Counted from the stretch's first letter, positions 43,504 to 54,675 are shown. The stretch: DNA of 64,000 nt from Cycas panzhihuaensis (GCA_023213395.1 CM041465.1:38757741-38821740); one strand, 5' to 3'. Numbers and translations: made by a program. The notes: generated from the sequence alone by a model not told the origin.

Positions 43504-43800
43504 CTACAGAACCTGAATAATGAAGTGGTAGGAAGAAGGAAGGTTATCCTTATCAAGGGATGCAAGTATTACGTCAATAACAATTATGTTTTTCCTTTTG
43601 AAAATTTCCTCCCCTTCTTCGTGAACCATTTCAGTACCCATGACTGTTTTCCAAAGTTTCTTCAATACAAATAGGCTCTCCATCTTAATTTTCCAAAAAT
43701 GAAAATTAGTTCCAATATATTTGGGCAAAGGGAAGAGGAGATCTGATAGCCAGTATTCATTTCTTTCAGGCACAAAAGTGATAATGTCACTTAACTCCAT
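43504..43800 (-). pseudogene. gag: Weak copia gag-like fragment in element K
   Basis: About 98 codons. The middle reads KYIGTNFHFWKIKMESLFV and LKKLWKTVMGTE, which fits the N-terminal pattern of copia Gag (hydrophobic-G-x-N-x-x-x-W-K-x-x-M, then a W). It then degenerates. It lies about 2.5 kb from the PBS, farther than gag starts in the other copia elements here, so the 5' side holds extra sequence. Confidence 0.5.
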
Positions 43801-46334
43801 GAGGAAAAGACTGACTTAAGAGCAACTACTTTGCCCAAAACAGAAGTAGATCAACAACAAATATTCTGTGATCCCAATACTGCTAACTATTTTGAAAAAT
43901 AGATACCTGAGAGCAATCCTCACTATTTTTTCCCTAGCACTAATTTTTCACAGTTCCTATGCACACAATAAAAGCAGATATACCAGTCAGAATATGATCC
44001 TTGCTTTTAGCAAACCCATAGAAAGGAGTTGATCATTGAAAACAGAGGTTGTCCTTGGTGTCACCACTGTCCACTTGTAGACTTCAATGATATTGTGCTC
44101 AGTTGACAGTGAACAAGTAAATAGCAGTCTTCAAACAACAGTACTCACAATGAATAAGCAAGCAACACTCTTCAACCAGCAGTTTTCAAACAACACTCAG
44201 ACAATCTTGCCTTTAATCCAGAATTCTGGTATATCCCAATTGCAGTAGCACCCCAGGAAACTACATTATATATAACTTTGCTGCTATTCCACACCTTGCG
44301 AAGTTTCCCTTTCTTTTTGGTAGTAGAAAACATCCTGCTCAAAGCTTGTTGAATGTTACTTGGGTGTCAATTCCTTAGTCTGCTTTAAAGCAGGCAATCC
44401 CATCCACAATATCTTCTTGCCTGACACGACATAACTTTCCTAGTCTAAATAGTTCCGTGCATCATTATATCCACCATCCAGCAAATCAGTCTCAGTAATA
44501 ATATCCCACGAGTTGCCTTCATCTACTAGTCTCTCAGCAACACCTTGTGAAACAAAAACATGAATACTCCCAAGTTTGTCAAAAAATGCAGGAGATTCCA
44601 CTCTGGACTTTAAAAGATCATAGAACACGGCTGTTTCTGAGTCAGTGCATTGAACAGAGTCCCTATAGACTTGGAAACTACACGGCAAGAGGTCCAAAAG
44701 GCCATAGACGCTGCTTTAACCAATGCTAGATTCTGGTATATCTCCCATCTATAGACTCAGATTTCACTGGAACAGGGTGCAGGCTGTTGTACTCAAATAA
44801 ATCGTCTCAATTACTGAAGACCTTGAAGATCTCAATTCCTTTGTTACAGGGTTTGTCTCTTGGACAGGATGGGCGCCCTCCTCTTTCAAGAGCTGTGTTT
44901 GTATTCTGGCCGATCTTTAGGTTGAAGTCGAGGTTATTGCTGCTATTGTTCTCTTGTTCACACAATGGGTACTGGTACTTAGTTTGGTCGCAGTGTCCTG
45001 AACAACTTTGACTACGTCTGAAGTGGGATAGTACAATTCATGATCCCTCTATCTTCAAGCTTTCTACAGCTCAGCCAAGACAAGTCTGTTTAGATACAGG
45101 CATTCCCATAGAGCAAGTTCTTGCGGCTGGAACTGTTGACCAGCGTGATGACGATGGAAGGTACTTCGGTTATGATAAGAACCTCAGCTTTTCTTATTGA
45201 CCTGAACAGGATGTAGTGATGAAAATCAATAGGAATAGTCCCTCATTAGGCTTATAGCAAGTGTTGTGATAAGTAACACAATTGCCACGGATTTATGTCC
45301 TTTGAATCAACAAGAACAACAGAGTTCACAGGATCTTTATTTTGATGAAATAGAATTAATCACAATCTTCTTGACAACACTAGTGAAGACCCTGCAGACG
45401 AACCTCTAGATATTGTATAGCCTTAGGACTTTTACAGGTTATTTCTCAGGCAATCAGAATTCCTATTGTTTATTCCTGCAACAATGGTGCCTTCAATGAT
45501 AATGGCTTCTTCCAAGATTTGTTCCAGTTCCTACAGTATGCCATGCGGTTGGATTATGACAATACTATCTTCTGGTTATGCTTCAGCTTTTGGCACGAAT
45601 GGCAGTGTCAGGTGATACATAGTCTAGCAGCAGTCATGTTCGCCAATTGAATAGGCAGTTAAGAGAGGATCGCAGCTAAGAAGCCCACAGAGGCGCTCAA
45701 GAGAAACACCCTTCCCTTGTCGCACTATACCTCCATCAATAAGGGCCACATAGTTCGACAAGACAGCAATAGGAGCAGGAGAGTAAATAGCGTTATTGGA
45801 GGGGACAACCTAGGCCCACCACAGATGCATGAAAAACTAGGGTTTTGGCAGTGGCAACTGACCAACATACAACATGGATAATTCAGCTCTACATGTAATG
45901 CATGTTAGATCCAAATGAGCAGCACCAAACAAATTGCTTGAATCTTGAATCAATGTTGGCAGCAAATAAATACTGGCAGCCAGACTTCTATTGGCATGTT
46001 ATGATTCACACACAATAGTAATAACATAGTTTCAACGAACAGCCTCCAAGCATCAATCACTTAGACAGCTTTCTTTAATTCCCACCACTTAGTTTCTTCA
46101 CCTTATGATTGTTGTCATATATTACTTCTAGTTTCTTTATGGGACAAACCCTAGTACATGGTTTCTTTACACAACAAGCTTATAAGAGTAGAGTTACCTA
46201 GCAGAATTCTGTCTTGCATTACCATAGTACACACCTTGCAATATTGATGACTACACCTTCCTAATTCGAAAAGCTAGCTTCTTCCTTGACTAGAGCTTGG
46301 TGACCAACAATTCAACATCCTCAACACTCAACCT
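43801..46334. other. Element K unassigned interior
   Basis: About 2.5 kb between PBS and the gag-like fragment with no motif I can name. It contains short open stretches: minus 44440-44697 (85 codons, VFYDLLKSRVESPAFFDKLG) and plus 45012-45200 (IHDPSIFKLSTAQPRQVCLD, then DQRDDDGRYFGYDKNLSFSY). The second looks protein-like in composition but is antisense to K. Either could be captured host sequence. I see no intron signals I would rely on. Confidence 0.5.
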
Positions 46335-46346
46335 GCTCTGATACCA
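46335..46346 (-). other. Element K primer-binding site
   Basis: The minus strand reads TGGTATCAGAGC, a perfect initiator-Met tRNA complement abutting the 5' LTR. Confidence 0.93.
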
Positions 46347-46729
46347 TGTTAAGATTTTAACATGGAGAACACTCATCAACAACAAGATCAATAACATTAA
46401 CAGAGATTAACAGAATATAGTCAGAATGCATTAACATATCAAGGACACCAAAGACTCAATATGAGCCTTGATGACGTGATGTCTCTATACACTACCTCAA
46501 CCACGTTTATATACAAAAGAGGTGGGAGACTATACAACACAAGTAATACATGTGGGACAAATACTTTTGTCCTGACCAATGATATTACACCACTAATTTG
46601 ACCAATAAGTTTCTATCTTCTCACACAATATTATAATGACCCTTTGACTCTAAGACTTAGGACAATGACTAATAATCCTAGGACCCACTTTTACTTAACC
46701 ACACACATATTAAACATTATATTCTAATA
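46347..46729 (-). repeat. Element K 5' LTR (383 bp)
   Basis: Pairs with 41904-42286; its outer end is TA instead of CA. The minus strand carries a good TATA box (TATATAAACG near 46504-46513) within CCTCTTTTGTATATAAA. Confidence 0.95.
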
Positions 46730-46734
46730 GTCAT

Positions 46735-46774
46735 TAAGGGATGAAAGCATATTCAAAAGAATAAACGTTGAAAT
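46735..46774 (+). mobile_element. Element J interior fragment between K and L
   Basis: Forty bases between K's right target duplication and L's LTR, the continuation of J after K. The last five (gaaat, 46770-46774) would be L's target-duplication copy. Confidence 0.65.
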
Positions 46775-47417
46775 TGTTAGGTAATGTCACAACAACGGTT
46801 TGAAGGCTAAAATTTTGATAGGTTGGCAGTGCGATTTCCCTCCCAAACCTTATTCGGGGGGTTCCAAGGGAGCCCCCCTTGGCCAGGGGGGTGCGGGGGG
46901 GTGGAACGCCCCCCGCAAAGAAGGGGTTCGGGGGTGATAGCCCCCGACCCAAAAATCTAACATTGGAAAGTATATTAAATTGTAAAGAAAATCAAGGTCG
47001 TTCACTTAAAATACCCTAAATTCTACAGTCGAGATTTGTGCCTCGTATGACTGTCTCATGTAGCCCGATTTAAGCCATTTTTTTCATCATGTTGATAGTG
47101 TTCAATGTACTGTGAGGAGTTGGGCGGCTAGTTGTTGTTGCTGTGAGCACTCTGCTACAGATTATGTACATTTTCTCCATTCTTTGATAATAAAGATTGA
47201 TACCTTTCCTGTGTTGATGTTTCCCTAGCACACTGTTAGGGTTTTACCACGTTATATCGGGTGTATATGTGATGCTTGGCTTTCTTGTTCATTTTATTGT
47301 TTTATCTCTGGTTTAAGAACTTGCATGTTAAATTTTAATTTCGATTCCTGTAACTAGTTGCAAGAATAGATAAGATCTTGGTGGCAGTTTAGGGGTTGGG
47401 ACCTTATCTTCTCAACA
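46775..47417 (+). repeat. Element L 5' LTR (643 bp)
   Basis: Starts TGTTAGGTAATGTCAC and ends TTATCTTCTCAACA. It contains a very GC-rich block at 46850-46955, unlike the AT-rich surroundings. Confidence 0.9.
46850..46955. repeat. GC-rich inverted-repeat block in element L 5' LTR
   Basis: Runs of G and C form several stems. The clearest is TCGGGGG (46928-46934) with CCCCCGA (46941-46947) around the loop TGATAG. The 3' LTR has the matching block at about 51520-51625, shorter and altered. Confidence 0.85.
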
Positions 47418-47419
47418 AA

Positions 47420-47431
47420 TGGTATCAAAGC
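47420..47431 (+). other. Element L primer-binding site
   Basis: TGGTATCAAAGC, two bases inside the LTR edge. One base off the initiator-Met tRNA complement. Confidence 0.9.
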
Positions 47432-47489
47432 CACTTTTATTTTTACAGCGAGTTTGTAAAGGTTTTGGTGTCGGCTCTCTCTACACCAA

Positions 47490-48330
47490 ATGGCGAAACT
47501 GGTAAGTGCAAAGTTCGAGGTGGAGAAATTCAATGGCAAGAACAACTTCGAGTTGTGGAAGTTGAAAATGTATGATGTTCTTGTACAACAAGGTTTGTAC
47601 AGAGCTCTTGCGGGCAAAATGAAGAAACCCACAGGGATGGACAATGATGAATGGGGTGATCCAGACAAAAAGGCTCTTAGCACAATACGATTGTGCTTGG
47701 CAAATGAAGTTCTATTTAACATCGCAGGGGAGCAAACAGCAGTAGGATTATGGACCTGGTTGGAAGGCTTGTATATGACCAAATCAGTGATGAATCGAAT
47801 CTACTTGAAGAGGCAGTTGTACTCATTACGGATGAAGGAAGATACAAAAATTGCTGACCATTTAAATGTTTTCAATACTCTTATTTATCAGTTGGCTAGT
47901 ATCGATGTCAAAATTGTGGACGAGGACAAAGCTGTTACCTTGTTATGCTCATTACCAAAATCTTGGGATAATATTGTCACCTCAATTAGTTTTAGCACTA
48001 CAGATGAATTAGAATATTATTATGTTGTAAGTACTTTGCTGATGGAAGAAGTGCGGAGGAAGTCTAGTCTTGAAACCTCCACACCAGAAGCTATGACAGC
48101 AAGGGGTAGAACAATTGATAGAGGACAAAGCTCCAGGGATATATCGAGGTCGAAGTCAAAAGGCAAGAAGAGTAAGCTCAGGTGTTGGCACTGTAATAAG
48201 ACCGGTCACCTCAACAAGGATTGCTACAAAAGGAAGGAGTTCCAGAAAAAGGAAGATCCTGCCAAGGAGGCTAATCAAGTGGAGTCAAATCAAGGTATGG
48301 ATGATGATGTTTTGGTTGCTTGTAATGTTT
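47490..48330 (+). pseudogene. gag: Element L gag, nearly intact
   Basis: Open from the ATG at 47490, about 60 bases after the PBS, a short leader. Blocks: FNGKNNFELWKLKMYDVLVQ, KALSTIRLCLANEVLF, LYMTKSVMNRIYLKRQLYSL, LCSLPKSWDNIVTSIS. A basic stretch precedes one zinc knuckle CWHCNKTGHLNKDC (48184-48225). The frame runs on into protease to 48419 without a stop, so this part of L could once have made a normal Gag-Pol. Confidence 0.93.
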
Positions 48331-48899
48331 CCCATTATCACCATGACTGGTTATTAGATTCAAGTGCTTCACACCACGTGTCCACACAAGAGTTGGTTCT
48401 CGTCATACCAACCTCTTGATGGTGGTGATGTGCTTATGGGAAATGAAATTTCTTGTAAGACAGTGGGCATTGGTAGCATCAGAATTAAGATGTTCGATGG
48501 TGTAGTGAGAACATTAACTGAGGTTAGACATGTATCTAATCTAAAAAGGAATCTGATTTCCTTGGGTGAACTAGATTCAGGTGGTTATAAGCATACAGGT
48601 CATGAAGGAGTCTTAAAGGTGTCAAAGGGTGCCTCGGTTGTTATGAAAGCCTTAAAGAAAAGAAACCTTTACATTTTAGTGGGAAATACAAATGTCAGCC
48701 ATACAACAACAGCATCAAAGACTACAGAAGATCCAGCTTATGGCATCTGAGACTTGGGCACATGAGTGAGAGAGGACTTAAGGTGCTGATAAACCGTAAG
48801 TTACTTCCTAACTTACAACTTTCAGATTTGGTTTTCTGCAAACATTGTATTTTTAGAAAGCAGTGTAGACTTAGGTTTAAAGTAGGGAGTCAGACTAGT
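48331..48899 (+). pseudogene. pol: Element L protease and integrase zinc region
   Basis: The protease motif is DWLLDSSASHHVS (DSGA changed to DSSA) near 48345-48380. A frameshift near 48365-48400 follows. It is then open to 48750 (VGIGSIRIKMFDGVVRTLTE; LISLGELDSGGYK). The zinc region (LWHLRLGHMSERG, then CKHCIFRKQCRLRF) starts after another frame change near 48735. Confidence 0.88.
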
Positions 48900-49640
48900 A
48901 AAGGTGTTCTGGATTACATACATTCAGATGTGTGGGGACTAGCCCCTACAATATCTTGTGGAGGATCATTGTACTTTGTCACATTTATAGATGATTACTC
49001 CAGAAAAGTATGGGTCTGTATTTTGAAAAGGAAATGTGAAGTTTTCAGTGTGTTTAAGCAGTTCAAGGCTCTAGTTGAGAATAACACTGGTAAGTCAATC
49101 AAATATTTAAGAACTGACAATGGAGGTGAGTTCAACTCCTTGGAATTTGAGAACTATTGCAGAGAAGCTGGGATCGAAAGACACAAGACCACTAGCTATA
49201 CTCCATAGCAAAATGGCATAGTTGAGCGCATGAATAGGACACTCTTGGAAAGAGCAAGAAGCATGCTAAATAATGCAAGAGTGGAGCAGGGCTTATGGGC
49301 GTGTCGCTCAAAGCGACTTGCTCTCTGGTAAATAGATCACCATCACTTGCAATAGATTGCAAGATTCCTAAAGAGATATGGACTGGACATCCATGTGACT
49401 ATTCAAATTTGAAAGTTTTTGGTTGTGATGCGTATGCCTTGACTGATAAAAGTAAACGTTCAAAGTTAGACCCAAAATCCAAAAGATGTATCTTTGTTGG
49501 TTATGGTGATAAAGATGGTGTGAACGGATACAGGTTGTGGGATCCTACTGCCCACAAAATCACCATTAATAGAGATGTTGTATTTGATGAAACTCCCCTT
49601 CTAAAACTAGACAGTGTAGAAGTTGAAGCGAAATAAGAGC
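48900..49640 (+). pseudogene. pol: Element L integrase
   Basis: All three catalytic residues are present: Asp in YIHSDVWGLAP, Asp in LRTDNGGEFNSLEF, Glu in NGIVERMNRT. A CAG-to-TAG change at 49206-49208 puts a stop in the TPQQNG motif. A frame disturbance occurs near 49290. The C-terminal part is open at 49295-49636 (LKVFGCDAYALTDKSKRSKL; GYRLWDPTAHKITINRDVVF). Confidence 0.9.
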
Positions 49641-50897
49641 AGAAAGTTGAACATCAATAGGTCAAGTTTGAAACCCAGCCATCTTTGAAATCAGAAGAGC
49701 AGGAAGATCTTTCTGAAGATGAATCACCTGTGATTTATAGGAGTATGTGGACACTCCTCTACCAACAGTTAGAAGATCTACACAAATTAGTCATCAACCT
49801 GACAGGTACAGCCCTTCTATTTCTATTGCTTTGGTTTCTAATGATGGTGAGCCTACATGTTATCAAGAAGCAGTAGATGATACCCATGGTGAGAAGTGGA
49901 AGAGGGCTATGCAGGAAGAGATAGATGCTTTGAAGAAAAATAATTCATGGGACTTGGTAGAACTTCCACATGGCGGAAAAGATTGGTTGCGGTGGGTTTT
50001 CAAAAGAAAACACATGTTGATGGAAAGGTTGACAAATCTGAGGCAAGGCGGTGGCTAAAGGCTTTGCACGAAGCGGTATTGACTTTCATGAGATCTTTTC
50101 ACCAGTTGTCAAACTAGTTTCAATTCGAGTGCTGTTAGCATTGGTAGCTTCTCTTGATTTGGAGTTGGAGCAATTAGATGTAAAAACAACTTTTCTACAT
50201 GGAGATTTAGATGAGGAGATCTATATGGATCAGCCAAACGGGTTTGTACAAGATGGAAGAAAAAGACTTGTTTGCAGGCTTAGGAAATCATTGTATGGCC
50301 TAAAGCAATCACCCAGGCAATGGTACAAGACGTTTGATGCCTTCATGGAGAGCCAAAATTTCAAAAGAAGTGAGTATGATCATTGTGTTTACTTTAAATT
50401 CATGGACAATGGCTTATTCATTATCTTGGTATTGTATGTTGATGACATGCTGGTTGCAAGCAAAAGCATGGAAGAAATCAATAAGTTAAAGGCTCAATTG
50501 GCTAGGACTTTTGATATGAAGGATCTAGGAGCTGCAAAACAAATCTTAGGTATGGAGATACATAGAGACAGGAAAAATGGTAAGCTATGGTTATCACAGC
50601 AGAAATATGTGGAGAAGATGCTAACCAGGTTTGGTATGGCAAATGTGAAACCAGTGAGTATCCCATTGGCTTCCCATTTCAAGCTTTCTTCGAGTATAAG
50701 TCCTCGTAATGAAGAAGAAAAGGATTATATGTCTCGTGTGCGTTATGCCAGTGCAGTAGGAAGTTTGATGTATGCCATGGTATGTACAAGACTTGACATT
50801 TTACATGTAGTCAGTGTAGTTAGCAGGTTTATGGCAAATCCAGAAAAGGAGCATTGGGCAGCAGTGAAATGGGTGCTTCGGTGTTTGAGAGGCACAA
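49641..50897 (+). pseudogene. pol: Element L reverse transcriptase
   Basis: The linker (49641-49850) has stops. Then EKWKRAMQEEIDALKKNNSW and, after a frame change near 50045, a long open part at 50051-50950: KGFARSGIDFHEIFSPVVKL, LEQLDVKTTFLHGDLDEEIY, LYGLKQSPRQWYKTF, the active site ILVLYVDDMLVAS (50420-50460), LGAAKQILGMEI and VGSLMYAMVCTRLDI. The catalytic Asp pair is intact. Confidence 0.92.
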
Positions 50898-51398
50898 GTG
50901 ACTATTGCATCACCTTTGGAGGTGCAGTGTCGTGTTTGTGGATATGTTGATTCAGACTTTGCAGGAGATTTAGATAAGAGAAGATATACTTCAGGTTATG
51001 TATTCACTCTTGCAAATGGTCCAGTTAGTTGGATGTCAAAATTGCAGAGAACAATTGCATTATCGACTATAGAAGTTGAATATGTTGTTGCAGCACATGC
51101 TTGTAAAGAAGCAATCTGGTTACAGGGTTTATTGGTTGAGCTTGGAAGAAAACAGGAAAAGGTAAAGGTATTTTGTGATAGTCAAAGTGCCATTTACCTA
51201 GCCAAGAATCCAGCTTATCATAGTAGGACAAAGCATATTGCTCTTAAGTACCATTTTGTTAGACAGGTTGTGGAAGCAGGTGGAGTGGCACTTGAGAAGG
51301 TTAACACAAAACAGAATTATTCTGATATGTTCACAAAACCAGTACTATTAGAGAAGTTCAAATGGTGTTTGACTTCTCTTGGCTTACAAAAAAGGTGA
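50898..51398 (+). pseudogene. pol: Element L RNase H
   Basis: Open for about 166 codons in a frame different from RT (frameshift near 50930). Blocks: VCGYVDSDFAGDLDKRRYTS (Asp), ALSTIEVEYVVAAHACKEAI (TEAEY changed to IEVEY, the catalytic Glu candidate kept), VFCDSQSAIYLAKNP (Asp), SRTKHIALKYHFVR, SDMFTKPVLLEKFKW. The natural stop at 51396-51398 is followed by the PPT. Confidence 0.92.
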
Positions 51399-51435
51399 TG
51401 AAGGGCCCAAGAAAGGTACTAGGTAAATTGTTGTC

Positions 51436-51446
51436 AAGGTGGAGAT
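51436..51446 (+). other. Element L polypurine tract
   Basis: AAGGTGGAGAT abuts the 3' LTR start, a form typical of many plant copia elements. Confidence 0.88.
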
Positions 51447-51695
51447 TGTTAGGTAATGTGACAACAATGGTTTGGAGGCTAAAATTTTGACAGGTTGGTA
51501 TAGCTTTCCCCAAACCTTCCTCGGGAGAGGGGCGGGGGTTCAAGGCGAGAGCCCCTTTGGCTGGGGTGCGGTGTGGAATGCCCCTCGCAAAGAGGGGGTT
51601 CGGGGGCAATAGCCCCCAACCCAAAAATCTAGCACTGGAAAGTATATTAAATTGTAAAGAGAATCAAGGTCGTTCGCTCAAAATACCCTAGATTC
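51447..51695 (+). repeat. Element L 3' LTR, first 249 bp
   Basis: Matches the start of 46775-47417, including the GC-rich block, until M begins at 51696. The bases before M (gattc, 51691-51695) would be its target-duplication copy. Confidence 0.9.
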
Positions 51696-52243
51696 TGTTA
51701 AACCTTATGTTTACATGTTAAGCCTATGTACTTTATTTTTCATGTAATATTTGTACTTTTGTACTTTAGGGGTGACTTATCACTTAAGTGATAAACTTCA
51801 CACCCACATTCTTTCCTAGTGACACAACATTGTCACTAAAGGGTCAAATGGACCCCCATGCACTTTTTCTCACTTGAGAGCCCTAAAAGGACACGTCCTA
51901 CATGCAAGGCATGTACCTTGCATGTTTGACACTTGTCAAACATCCAATGCCTTAGGTCTCTCCTTTCACTCTATATATTGAGACCTCTCCTCATTGCTCT
52001 CATATAGAGTTGGGTGTATTGTTATCTTTGCCAGTTTGCTAATCAAACTGTTATTCATTTGGTGGTTGGACCAATTCCAACTCCTCATCTTTGGTATCAT
52101 TTTCTTGCTGTTTCTCTTCATGCTTGATCTTGCTCATATTTGATCTTATAGTTTCATTCTTGTCTAACTTATTTGCTTTCTAGAACTAGAGTGAACCTAG
52201 CTTCTAGATCTTGGGATTGTAAGGCCATTAGGCCATTTTGACA
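51696..52243 (+). repeat. Element M 5' LTR (548 bp)
   Basis: Starts TGTTAAACCTTATG and ends CCATTTTGACA. It has the 18-base palindrome at 51777-51794, the other inverted repeats of this family, and a TATA-like CTATATATTGAG near 51970. Confidence 0.92.
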
Positions 52244-52245
52244 TT

Positions 52246-52257
52246 TGGTATCAGAGC
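52246..52257 (+). other. Element M primer-binding site
   Basis: TGGTATCAGAGC, two bases inside the LTR edge; a perfect initiator-Met tRNA complement. Confidence 0.92.
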
Positions 52258-54108
52258 TAGAGGAGACTAGTTCCCTCTGTTCTGATTTTTTTTTGCTCAA
52301 GGAGATTTAAAGCGGGTTTAGAAAACCTTGGTGACAACCTTTGCTCTCCGAAGGCGATCCAAGGTTTGTTGATACCTATTTTCTTCATGTTCAAGCTTCT
52401 GGAGCTATTTTGAAGGCTGGAGCAGGGATATATGTCAAATCTAAAATTTTTTTAGACAAAGGACCTGTTGGGTGCAGCACAAGTTGCTGTTACAAACAGT
52501 GATTCCCTTTTAAAAAGGACTGTCTTGTTGATATTTTTTCACTCAGATCTGTAATTAGAAACTGATTTAAGCTTAGATCTATTGTTTCTTTTAGCACTAA
52601 GAACTCATTTTCTGTTGTTTTTTAACTTGTACCTGGCTGGTCAATTGAGAATCTATTCTCAACAAGTGGAAAATTTAAAGGCTTTTTGTACCCTGCAGAT
52701 CTTATAGCTAAGATCCAGATACACTGAGCTAATCTCTGATGATACTGAGTATTTCTCAAGCCTTTTGTAGATTCTGCAATTCCACAGACTTACTCCAAGC
52801 AAGAATACATCACTTGGTGTCCTTCACAAACCCCAGAAAGTTCAAATCTGTTTTTCTGACTTGAACTGCTGGTGTAGTTCAAAGATCTGGAGTACCCATC
52901 ATTTTTGCATCATTCTGCAACCCTGCAGTGGGTCCCACAACTCTACACGGTGGGTCAAAGTCACCGTACAACTGCTATACAACCAGTCATGCACCCTCGT
53001 CCTGCTCTCATTTTCTTGCTCTGTTTGCTTGCTTCAGGCTCCCACGTCTCATTGGAGGGTCCCACGTCTCCATAGGAGAATCACCGGAGGGTCCCACGTC
53101 TTAAGACTCTGCACGGCAGTCGTTTGTCTGATCATTGGTTGTGCGCCCAGCCAACGCCTAAATCGCAACATTCTCTCTCAAAACTTGATGAAACTCGTCC
53201 AAAGTTTGCAGAACTCTTCACTTCGGACATGAGATCCTACTGCTTGAATTTCATCTAAATTTGAGGTCTCCACAGGGTGTTTCAATCGAAAACTGTCACG
53301 CAGGGCGCACGGTGGCTACGCGATTTTTTCCATTTCATTTTCTTTCAAAAATTTTAGTTTTATAAAATTTAGTTTATAAAAATAAGAATATTCCTAGGAT
53401 ATTCTTATTTACATAAACTTTATATATACTAAAGTTTCTTCTCCTAAAGTCTATTAATCATTGAAAATCATCATTTTTTAAACCAAAATTAGTGATTTTT
53501 TAAGTTACTTTTCAGTTTTCTAGCCACAGTGATTTCACCCTGTGTCAAAAGGACTTAATCAAGTTTTTTTCATTAAAAAGTAATATTTTATTCCCTGTTT
53601 TTTAAAGCTTCTTAGTCATTTATGACCATTAGCTTAATTTTTCTTTAGGAAAAAATCACATTTTTTTGTACTTTTTGAGTTAAAAATCTATATTGATATT
53701 TAGTAACTTCATTAAAAGTTGATACTAAGTCATTCTCTCTTCTTTGAAGATTAAAATACTTCTTTTAAGTACTTATTAAAGGCTCCCTGCGTGGTGTCCT
53801 TATTGCTCAAAGTCTCAAAAAATTTGAATTTCAGACATTGTTTTTTAGGCATTTCAAGCTTTATTTAACGCTTATTTCATCTTTACAAGTGTTAAAAAAT
53901 CTTGTTGAAAGTGATTTTAAAGTGTTGATACTCTGTCAAAGTGATATTTATCACTGTTTCAATACTATTTTTAAAGCACCTTGCATGGTGACCTATTGCC
54001 CTTAATCATAAATAGGGCTCAAGAACACTTTTATTTAATAAAATCACTTCATTTGTTGATCGTTGGGACTATTTTAAAGTCCCAACACTTGGTGCTTGGT
54101 GTCCTTAT
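52258..54108 (+). other. Element M leader, first part
   Basis: About 1.85 kb without a supported gene. It contains a small TCCCACGTCT repeat cluster (53039-53102), AT-rich stretches and a hairpin GTTGGGACT/AGTCCCAAC (54062-54086). N's leader has the same hairpin. N is inserted 22 bases after it. Confidence 0.75.
54062..54086 (+). other. Conserved hairpin in element M leader
   Basis: Perfect nine-base stem GTTGGGACT/AGTCCCAAC with a seven-base loop. The same stem with one loop change is at 55992-56016 in N. The function is unknown; leader hairpins can serve RNA packaging or dimerisation, but nothing here shows that. Confidence 0.7.
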
Positions 54109-54661
54109 TGTTAAACCTTATGTTTACATGTTAAGATATTGTAATTTAATTTTCATGTAATATGTGTACTTTTTACTTTAGGGGTGACTTATCACTTAAG
54201 TGATAAAGTGCACACCCACATTCTTTCTAGTGACACAACGTTGTCACTAAAGGGTCAAATGGACCCTCATGCATTTTTGCTCACATGAGAGCCCAAAAGG
54301 ACACATGTCCAACATGCAAGGCATATATCTTGGATGTTTGACACTTGTCAAACATCCAAGGCCTTAGGTCTCTCTTCTCACTCTATATAATGAGACCTCT
54401 TCTCATTGTCTCATAAGAGAGTTGGAGCTATATTGTTATGCTGTCAGTTTGCTAATCAAACTGTTCATTCTTTGGAGGTTGGACCAATTCCAACTCCACA
54501 TATTAGGTATCATTTTCTCTTGCTCCTTCATTTGTGCTTTGTCTCTTTGCTCTCTATTTTCCTTGAGATTATTATACTTGTTTGTATTTCTGCAATTAGA
54601 ACTAGAGTGATCCTAGTTTCTAGATCTTGGGACTGTTGAGGCCATCTAGCCTCTTTTCACA
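54109..54661 (+). repeat. Element N 5' LTR (553 bp)
   Basis: Starts TGTTAAACCTTATG and ends CTCTTTTCACA. The palindrome TTATCACTTAAGTGATAA is at 54189-54206. The inverted repeat GGATGTTTGACA/TGTCAAACATCC lies near 54332-54357. Confidence 0.95.
54384..54390 (+). promoter_or_regulatory. TATA-like box of element N 5' LTR
   Basis: TATATAA within CTCTATATAATGAGACC, also seen in H (near 29608) and the right N LTR. The position about 280 bases into the LTR, after the inverted-repeat array, fits a U3 promoter. Activity is inferred. Confidence 0.6.
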
Positions 54662-54663
54662 TT

Positions 54664-54675
54664 TGGTATCAGAGC
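54664..54675 (+). other. Element N primer-binding site
   Basis: TGGTATCAGAGC, two bases inside the LTR edge. Confidence 0.93.

Larger units (their letters stand above)
41904..46729 (-). mobile_element. Element K: LTR element without recognisable pol (LARD-like)
   Basis: Two 383-bp LTRs (41904-42286, 46347-46729) are flanked by gtcat (41899-41903, 46730-46734). PBS at 46335-46346 and polypurine tract at 42287-42296 set the minus orientation. By eye the LTRs differ at 11 of 383 positions. The interior of about 4.06 kb has no protease, RT, RNase H or integrase motif in any frame I could read. One weak gag-like piece is at 43504-43800. It must have been mobilised by enzymes from another element. 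Confidence 0.9.
46775..51695 (+). mobile_element. Element L: copia retrotransposon, 3' LTR cut by M
   Basis: 5' LTR 46775-47417, PBS, gag, protease, integrase, RT, RNase H, PPT and the first 249 bases of the 3' LTR. M interrupts that LTR at 51696, so the remainder is outside the window. It is a different copia lineage from the others here: Gag opens MAKLVSAKFEVEKFNGKNNF, and the PPT is AAGGTGGAGAT as in many Tork-type plant copia elements. Confidence 0.92.

Noticed and set aside
44787-45011. Plus-strand 74-codon Leu-rich frame in K that could pass for a membrane protein
   Set aside because: Low-complexity, opposite to K's strand, no signal or homology I recognise. Kept only as part of the unassigned interior.
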